DNA of 8,330 nt from Spirochaetales bacterium (GTDB lineage Bacteria > Spirochaetota > Spirochaetia > Sphaerochaetales > Sphaerochaetaceae), in assembly GCA_022785155.1 (NCBI GenBank), contig JALFRH010000190.1, forward strand, positions 1 to 8,330. Reading direction: 5' to 3'. Below the pieces are notes generated by a model. It was given only the letters and a program-made list of their open reading frames with translations. It was not told the DNA's origin and did not search any database. Position numbers and translations under genes: made by a program. Positions 6,452-8,330 of this stretch are shown in pieces. The first letter of the stretch is position 1. The number at the start of each line of letters is the position of its first letter.

Positions 6452-8041
6452 TCATCTCCTTTCCATCAATGCTTCCCAAGGCTTCAGGAATCCATTCTTT
6501 CTATTTTTTTCAGAAGATAACAGGATTTCCCCCTCCCTTTCTCTTCTGATCTCTTTATTACTGTGGTTGAGTACTATATACAAGGCTCCCCTTCTATACT
6601 CCGTCACCCATTTGTCGTTTCTTATAAGCTCATAGTCACCGTAAACCAGGTCATCGTGTTCCTTTCTAAAGGAAATCAGGGCTCTGTAGTAAGAAAGAAT
6701 GGAATCTTTATCCCCCTCTTCCTTTTCCACGTTTATCTCGTATTTGTTTCCGTTTATCCCAAGCCAAGGAATGCCTGTCGTAAACCCAGCCCCATCCCTT
6801 CCATTCCACTGCATCGGTGTCCTGGCGTTATCACGGAAAGTCTTCTTGATCATATTCCACTTTGTGCCTTTTGGAATATTCAGTTTCGACAGAATGGCAT
6901 ATATATTCTTTGACTCCACGTCCTGGATTTCATCCATGGAAGTAAAATCGAAGTTGGTCATGCCTATTTCCTCCCCTTGGAATATAAAGGGTGTGCCCTT
7001 AAGTGTCAGAAGAAGAGTCCCCAGGAGTTTTGCAGACTCTCCATGATACTCTCTGGAGCCGAAGCGAGAAACACTTCTAGGTTGGTCATGGTTCTCAAGA
7101 TATACTGTGTTCCAGGCAAGTCCCCTCTGCCACTTATCCATAACGGAGACAAATCTCTTCCAGGAAAACTTCCTCTTAAACCATTTCACCATTATCTGGT
7201 CCACTTCCATGTGCTGGAAGGAAAAGACCATGTTCAATTCCTTTCTCTCCGGATATGTAAGGAGTTTGGCATCTTCTATATCCACAAATACAGTCTCCCC
7301 CACAGTAAAGGCATCATAAGGGGAAAGGATCTGATTTATCTTTTTCAATATCTCATGGGTTCCATCAAGAGTAAGGTAGTGCTCGCTTCCTGTGAGTATG
7401 GGCTTCTTCTTTCCGTTTTCCAATGAATCTTTATAGAGGATGTTTATTACATCACACCTGAAGCCTTTGACTCCCTTTTCCAACCAGAACTTCAATATCT
7501 TCCCGATATCCTCCCAAACCAATGGATTATGATAGTTCAGGTCAGGTTGATGAGGAGCAAATAGATGGAGATAGCTGGCCTTTCTCTCTTCATCATACTC
7601 CCAGGTACCTCCTCCGAAGAAGCCTGTCCAGTTGTTGGGAGTTCCTGGCCAGGAATCGGACCAATAGTAATAGTCTTTATATGGCTCGATTCCTCTCCTG
7701 CTCTTCTGGAACCATTCATGCTCCGAAGAAGTGTGGTTTATTACAAGATCCATAATGATCTTTATGCCCCGCTTGTCAGCTTCGGCAACAAGCGAGTCGA
7801 AGTCGGCCATGGTACCGAAGTCAGGATGAATGGAATAATAGTCGCTGATATCATATCCATTGTCTTCATTGGGAGAGGCATATACAGGACTAAGCCATAT
7901 TACATTCACTCCCAAGGAAGAAATATAATCCAACTTTGATATGATTCCCGGAATATCCCCTATGCCGTCTCCGTTGCTGTCAGAGAAGGAACGGGGATAT
8001 ATTTGATACACTATAGCTTCTTTCCACCACTCTTTGTTCAT
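6452..8041 (-). CDS. GH13 alpha-glucosidase (oligo-1,6-glucosidase type)
   Basis: The 529-residue cytoplasmic enzyme begins NKEWWKEAIVYQIYPRSFSDSNGDGIGD, the classic start of the oligo-1,6-glucosidase branch of GH13, including the calcium loop (residues 21-29). The (beta/alpha)8 motifs are intact: DLVINH (98-103), GFRCDVIN with nucleophile Asp197, GETV with acid/base Glu249, and ENHDQPR with transition-state Asp319. QPDLNYHNP is the subfamily region-V signature. Val198 directly after the nucleophile corresponds to Val200 of Bacillus oligo-1,6-glucosidase, which goes with alpha-1,6 rather than alpha-1,4 preference. Trehalose-6-phosphate hydrolase and dextran glucosidase are related alternatives. 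I chose ATG 8041 because GGAG lies five bases before it. A GTG eight codons upstream (8065) lacks a ribosome site. The gene ends one base before the symporter start, so the pair probably imports and cleaves the same sugar. Confidence 0.95.
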   Translation of the reverse strand: MNKEWWKEAIVYQIYPRSFSDSNGDGIGDIPGIISKLDYISSLGVNVIWLSPVYASPNEDNGYDISDYYSIHPDFGTMADFDSLVAEADKRGIKIIMDLVINHTSSEHEWFQKSRRGIEPYKDYYYWSDSWPGTPNNWTGFFGGGTWEYDEERKASYLHLFAPHQPDLNYHNPLVWEDIGKILKFWLEKGVKGFRCDVINILYKDSLENGKKKPILTGSEHYLTLDGTHEILKKINQILSPYDAFTVGETVFVDIEDAKLLTYPERKELNMVFSFQHMEVDQIMVKWFKRKFSWKRFVSVMDKWQRGLAWNTVYLENHDQPRSVSRFGSREYHGESAKLLGTLLLTLKGTPFIFQGEEIGMTNFDFTSMDEIQDVESKNIYAILSKLNIPKGTKWNMIKKTFRDNARTPMQWNGRDGAGFTTGIPWLGINGNKYEINVEKEEGDKDSILSYYRALISFRKEHDDLVYGDYELIRNDKWVTEYRRGALYIVLNHSNKEIRREREGEILLSSEKNRKNGFLKPWEALMERR

Positions 8042-8099
8042 ATGTACTCCATTTCTGATTATCACATATAAGAAAAGAGGGATACAAACAAAAAAGTGA

Positions 8100-8330
8100 T
8101 CAATGCGTCTTCTTTTCCATTCCCAGCGTCAAAAAATGGAAGATGATCCCCAAGACTTGGGAGGAGAAGGAAACCAAGGCTAATATCAAAAAGAACACCC
8201 AAAAGCCAGGAGCCTAGGAACCAAGCGATGTCGAAAGCTGTTTCATATACCCCGGAACCTGTGCTTCTTATTTTTATGGAACAAAAAAGCCACAATCCGC
8301 CCCTTTTCAGGAACAAAGGCCAATATAGGT
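8100..8330 (-). pseudogene. Apparent frameshifted C-terminal remnant of an MFS permease
   Basis: No single frame gives a convincing protein here, but pieces of the end of a major-facilitator permease appear in succession in three frames. The first (right edge to about 8290) reads PILAFVPEKGRIVAF, resembling the loop before helix 11. The second (about 8265-8190) reads STGSGVYETAFDIAWFLGSWLLGVLFD, resembling helix 11 with its Gly-rich pattern. The third (about 8195-8100) reads FFLILALVSFSSQVLGIIFHFLTLGMEKKTH and then stops at 8100, resembling helix 12 and a charged tail. At least two frameshifts are needed to join them. Alternatively, the middle frame (8316-8062) could be taken as a small 84-residue membrane protein, but it has no ATG or clear ribosome site and its end is unlike a tail. 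The remnant extends beyond the right edge. It precedes the glucosidase gene in the same direction. Confidence 0.5.

Noticed and set aside
8042..8065. N-terminal extension of the glucosidase to GTG at 8065
   Set aside because: The extra eight residues are not part of the family, no ribosome site precedes the GTG, and GGAG is ideally placed for ATG 8041.
8040..8069. Inverted repeat ATATGT / ACATAT around the glucosidase ribosome site
   Set aside because: Only six A/T-rich pairs with an 18-nt loop; easily expected by chance and weak as an RNA structure.
8058..8087. Possible promoter for the glucosidase: TTGTAT, 18 nt, TG-T-GATAAT
   Set aside because: The -10 is good and extended, but the -35 is poor and the resulting leader would be only about 10 nt, placing the ribosome site at the extreme 5' end. 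It is possible but not supportable as a feature.

Overview
The window is a dense, one-directional stretch of bacterial chromosome. Every gene I can support is on the minus strand, and transcription runs from the right end (8330) to the left end (1). Spacings are very short: from a 1-nt overlap to at most 64 nt between intact genes. Shine-Dalgarno sites are mostly strong and purine-rich. Arginine is coded mainly by AGA/AGG, and base composition is moderate and even throughout. The gene content is fermentative sugar and hexuronate use, with no respiratory genes. This suggests a host- or gut-associated anaerobe. The serine/leucine-rich proteins and AGR/ATA codon use remind me of Spirochaetota (Sphaerochaeta/Treponema-like) or Bacillota, but that placement is a weak inference.

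Layout in transcription order. (1) 8330-8100: what looks like the frameshifted tail of a major-facilitator permease, probably a decayed gene. (2) 8041-4217: a tight three-gene sugar module of a GH13 alpha-glucosidase (oligo-1,6-glucosidase type), a GPH/MelB-type sugar:cation symporter and a PIG-L/LmbE-type deacetylase. The gaps are 1 nt, then a 1-nt TAATG stop/start overlap, so translation is probably coupled. (3) 4186-3953: a 77-residue zinc-ribbon protein of the Lar restriction-alleviation type, apparently with a TTG start. (4) 3952-3889: the longest gap between intact genes, holding a 20-bp near-perfect palindrome just upstream of mannonate dehydratase (uxuA, 3888-2794). It is a candidate hexuronate-regulator operator. 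(5) 2758-2015: yaaA (peroxide-stress protein family), whose G-rich ribosome-binding site lies inside a GAAA-tetraloop hairpin. (6) 1982-759: a 407-residue membrane protein with a central DUF1232 (YkvA-like) segment. (7) 722-1: an unrecognised helical protein cut by the window edge.

How the genes may work together. The symporter would import an alpha-linked glucoside, the glucosidase would cut it in the cytoplasm (no signal peptide), and the deacetylase could act on an N-acetylated sugar part of the same substrate. That last link is inference. UxuA would make 2-keto-3-deoxygluconate from mannonate, but no other hexuronate-pathway gene is present in the window. yaaA, the DUF1232 gene and the unknown gene follow as an apparently unrelated housekeeping or stress tail. 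No RNA gene, CRISPR array, insertion sequence or convincing intrinsic terminator was seen, and no gene-free stretch exceeds 300 bases.
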